Below are positions 38,347 through 41,214 of a stretch of 41,214 nt of DNA, piece by piece. Source of the stretch: Halanaerobiaceae bacterium. Its GTDB lineage: Bacteria > Bacillota > Halanaerobiia > Halanaerobiales > Halarsenatibacteraceae. Under the pieces are notes generated by a model. That model worked only from the letters and a program-made list of their open reading frames with translations. It searched no databases and was not told where the DNA came from. The stretch's first letter is position 1; the number at the start of each line of letters is the position of its first letter. Position numbers and translations under genes: made by a program. The stretch is taken from positions 1-41,214 of the forward strand of contig SLJX01000106.1 in the NCBI GenBank assembly GCA_007134885.1. Direction: 5' to 3'.

Positions 38347-40800
38347 ATGGGGATGATATTAGTGAACAGTTCAGAAATTCAGCCGGAAGCAGAAGAAGGT
38401 TTTGACCAGAATTTTTCGGGAAAATCAATGATATCAAATTTTCTTTTTCCGGAAAAAGTTAAAGCAGTCGAGGAAATTTCCGGCGGGTTAAGAGTAGATT
38501 TTGCAAAGCATCGGCTGGAGCTGCTTTGGTATCGGCCTGGTGTGGTCAGGGTGATTTTTGCTGATAACAGTAATTTTTCCAGAAAGACGACCCCGGCAGT
38601 CTACCGGAAATTTGCCCCGGAAAAGCTGGCAGAAAAAACTGATTATCAGGAGGAAGCCAACGTGGTGCTGCTTTCCGGACCTGACTGCAGTGTCAGGGTG
38701 GAGCTGGCTCCCTTTTCGTTAAACTTTCTTGATGGTGAGGGGGAGATTATTCAGGCTGATGTTCCCGGCAGTTCAGCGGGCTGGTGGCGCAATCAGGTCT
38801 GCTGTCAGAAAAAGTTAAGACCGGAGGAGAGAATTTATGGTTTGGGCGAGAAGACCGGTTTTCTCGATAAGAGAGGACGAAACTATACCATGTGGAATAC
38901 CGATGCCTATGAACCTCATGTGCCCTCCACCGACCCGCTCTACATTTCCATTCCCTTTTATCTGGGTTTTATTCCTGGTAAGAGTTATGGAGTTTATTTT
39001 GATAACAGCTACCGTTCTCATTTTGATATCGGTCACAGCTCTTCCCGACAGCTTTGGTATCGGGCTGAAGGAGGCAGCCTGGATTATTTCTGGCTGGCCG
39101 GACCGGAACTTAAGGATGTGATTAAATCCTACACCTGGCTTACCGGCAGAACTCCCCTGCCGCCGCTCTGGTCTCTGGGCTATCACCAATCCCGTTACAG
39201 TTATTATCCTCAGGAAAAGGTTCTGGAACTGGCCGATAAGTTTCGTGAAAATAAAATCCCCTGTGATGCCATTCACCTGGATATACATTATATGGATGGC
39301 TGCCGGGTTTTTACCTGGGACCAGGACCGTTTTCCCCGGCCTGAAAAGCTGGCTGAAAAGCTTGAGGAAAAGGGTATCAAGCCGGTAACCATTATAGATC
39401 CGGGGGTGAAGATTGACCCGGAATATCAGGTTTATCGCAGCGGACAGCAGCAGGACTATTTCTGCCGTTATCTTGACGGCCGTCTCTGCCGGGAGGAGGT
39501 CTGGCCGGGAGAAACAGCCTTCCCCGATTTTACCAGAGAGGAGGTACGACGCTGGTGGAAGAGCCTGCATAAGGATTTTCTCAATAGCGGTATCCGGGGT
39601 TTCTGGAATGATATGAATGAACCGGCAGCCTTCAATGACAGCATGACGCTGGATGAAGAGGTGGAACATCTGAATGATGGTGATCCCGGTTCCCATCTGA
39701 GATTTCACAATCTCTATGCTCTGGAGGAAGCCCGGGCCACCAGCTCGGCTATCAAAGAGTATCAGCGGGAACGTCCCTTTGTCCTGACCCGGGCCGGCTT
39801 TGCAGGCATTCAAAGATATGCTGCTGCCTGGACCGGTGATAATCGCAGCTTCTGGAGTGATCTTGAGCTGGTAATGCCGATGCTGGCCAATCTGGGCATG
39901 AGTGGCCTCGGCTTTAGCGGAGCCGATGTGGGAGGTTTTACCGGGGATGCCAGCGGTGAGCTTTTAACCCGCTGGATCCAGCTGGGGGCCTTTATGCCAT
40001 TTTTCCGCAATCATACCTCTCTCAATACCAGAAATCAGGAGCCCTGGGCCTTCGGGGAGCCCTATACTTCAATAATCAAGCGCTATATAAGGCTGCGCTA
40101 TCAGCTGCTCCCCGAAATTTATAACCTCTTTTATCAGCAGGCTGAGAATGGTCTCCCTCTCTGGCGGCCGCTGGTGCTTAATTATCCCGGAGACCCTGAA
40201 ACCCACAATCTTTCTGATCAGGTTATGATTGGAGACTCCCTGCTGCTGGCGCCGGTTGTCAGAGCGGACAGCCGGGAGAGAAGAGTTTACCTGCCGGGTT
40301 CAGGCTGGTATGATTTCTGGAGTGGCAAGTACTACCAGGGAGCTGAGAGCTACTTGATTGCAGCTCCCCTGGAGAAAATACCGATCTTTGTGTCAGAAAA
40401 TTCCCTGCTGCTAACTACCGAGTCAGACAAACTCCATACCGGAAGGGGTTTTTCCGATCTGGTCTTAAATATCTATCCCGGTCGGAAGCAGGTAGAGACT
40501 TCGGGCAATATCTACGAAGATGATGGCATCAGCTTTGATTATCAGGAGGGAAAGTATAATCTGATCAACTATCAGCTGGAATCTAGCGAGAACAACCTGA
40601 AACTGGTACTGAAAACCGAGAAGCAAAACTATTCCGGTGGTATTCAGGATTATACTATCAGACTGGCCGGGTTGGAAGCTTCCCCCCGGGCAGTTGAATT
40701 AAATGGTAAGGAAATTCAGGATAAATTTAATTACCAGGCCGGAGAACTGGAGCTGGTACTTACAGAACTGGATCAGATTAAACTGGTGGTTAAGTATTAA
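38347..40800 (+). CDS. Glycoside hydrolase family 31 alpha-glucosidase-type enzyme
   Basis: YGLGEKTGFLDKRGRNYTMWNTDAY; GFWNDMNEPAAF catalytic motif; WTGDNRSFWSDLELVMPMLANLGMSGLGFSGADVGGF. Confidence 0.95.
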   Translation: MGMILVNSSEIQPEAEEGFDQNFSGKSMISNFLFPEKVKAVEEISGGLRVDFAKHRLELLWYRPGVVRVIFADNSNFSRKTTPAVYRKFAPEKLAEKTDYQEEANVVLLSGPDCSVRVELAPFSLNFLDGEGEIIQADVPGSSAGWWRNQVCCQKKLRPEERIYGLGEKTGFLDKRGRNYTMWNTDAYEPHVPSTDPLYISIPFYLGFIPGKSYGVYFDNSYRSHFDIGHSSSRQLWYRAEGGSLDYFWLAGPELKDVIKSYTWLTGRTPLPPLWSLGYHQSRYSYYPQEKVLELADKFRENKIPCDAIHLDIHYMDGCRVFTWDQDRFPRPEKLAEKLEEKGIKPVTIIDPGVKIDPEYQVYRSGQQQDYFCRYLDGRLCREEVWPGETAFPDFTREEVRRWWKSLHKDFLNSGIRGFWNDMNEPAAFNDSMTLDEEVEHLNDGDPGSHLRFHNLYALEEARATSSAIKEYQRERPFVLTRAGFAGIQRYAAAWTGDNRSFWSDLELVMPMLANLGMSGLGFSGADVGGFTGDASGELLTRWIQLGAFMPFFRNHTSLNTRNQEPWAFGEPYTSIIKRYIRLRYQLLPEIYNLFYQQAENGLPLWRPLVLNYPGDPETHNLSDQVMIGDSLLLAPVVRADSRERRVYLPGSGWYDFWSGKYYQGAESYLIAAPLEKIPIFVSENSLLLTTESDKLHTGRGFSDLVLNIYPGRKQVETSGNIYEDDGISFDYQEGKYNLINYQLESSENNLKLVLKTEKQNYSGGIQDYTIRLAGLEASPRAVELNGKEIQDKFNYQAGELELVLTELDQIKLVVKY

Positions 40801-40813
40801 TAATTATTCCTTC

Positions 40814-40842
40814 TTGACAAAAAAATTACCAGGTGTTATTAT
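40814..40842 (+). promoter_or_regulatory. Sigma70-type promoter upstream of the superoxide reductase gene
   Basis: TTGACA (40814-40819), 17-bp spacer, TATTAT (40837-40842). Confidence 0.6.
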
Positions 40843-41053
40843 GATTTCAAGTAAAATTTTCACTCTACTTAAAAAATATTTTAGAATAATAATCGGATAA
40901 ACATTCCTTTCCAGTGACAATAGAGTCCGGGTTTGTTTCACTGGATATTTTGCCGAAAACAAATAAAGAAGGATGCATTTTTGATGGTGAATAATGAGAT
41001 GACTGCATAAAATTTACCTGAGACCTGCATTACTTTTCTGGAATGCAGGATAA

Positions 41054-41081
41054 TTTTAACCGGCTGTAAGACCGGTTAAAA
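41054..41081 (+). other. Leader hairpin upstream of the superoxide reductase gene
   Basis: Perfect 10-bp inverted repeat TTTTAACCGG-CTGTAAGA-CCGGTTAAAA. Confidence 0.5.
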
Positions 41082-41106
41082 TAAAAATAAATAAGGAGGC
41101 AAAAAT

Positions 41107-41214
41107 ATGTCAAAGTATCAAATTAAAACCCTGGAGGATCCCTCTGACAAGACTGCCCTGGAGAAAAAGCATGTTCCTTATTTTGTTGACGTGCCGGAAA
41201 AAGTCAAGAAGGGA
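41107..41214 (+). CDS. Superoxide reductase / desulfoferrodoxin-family protein, N-terminal fragment
   Basis: MSKYQIKTLEDPSDKTALEKKHVPYFVDVPEKVKKG runs off the window; KKHVPxxxxPEKVKKG resembles SORL-domain proteins; AAGGAGG upstream. Confidence 0.6.
   Translation, partial: MSKYQIKTLEDPSDKTALEKKHVPYFVDVPEKVKKG

Noticed and set aside
38815-39813. 332-aa antisense ORF opposite the GH31 gene
   Set aside because: No recognisable motifs and fully overlaps a strongly supported coding region.

Overview
41.2 kb of a bacterial chromosome. The gene content fits an anaerobic, methylamine/betaine-type methylotrophic acetogen (Halanaerobiales-like, inferred from gene content only). Contents, left to right: (1) the 3' end of a pyrrolysine-type dimethylamine methyltransferase (mtbB) with an in-frame TAG at 43-45; (2) an NhaC-like antiporter on the minus strand; (3) a peptide/nickel-type ABC transporter operon with three unusual architectures: a substrate-binding protein that reads as circularly permuted, a DppC-type permease with an apparent seven-repeat beta-propeller in its first extracytoplasmic loop, and fused DppD-DppF ATPases; (4) a glutaredoxin/AhpF-like reductase fusion and a Ub-Mut7-C protein; (5) a 24-kb corrinoid methyl-transfer and C1 cluster: two near-identical corrinoid proteins, three non-Pyl MttB paralogs, a hydantoinase-type ASKHA protein, DUF1638, an MtgA-like methyltransferase, HdrA-like proteins, MetV/MetF, HdrC/HdrA, FlxDCBA-like subunits, Fhs and a RACo-like activator; (6) ComFB, free-Met-R-sulfoxide reductase, DUF4438 (preceded by a tandem structured repeat), a GH31 glucosidase and the start of a superoxide reductase. 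I saw no rRNA, tRNA, CRISPR array or transposase. All calls come from reading the sequence and the supplied ORFs; no searches were run.
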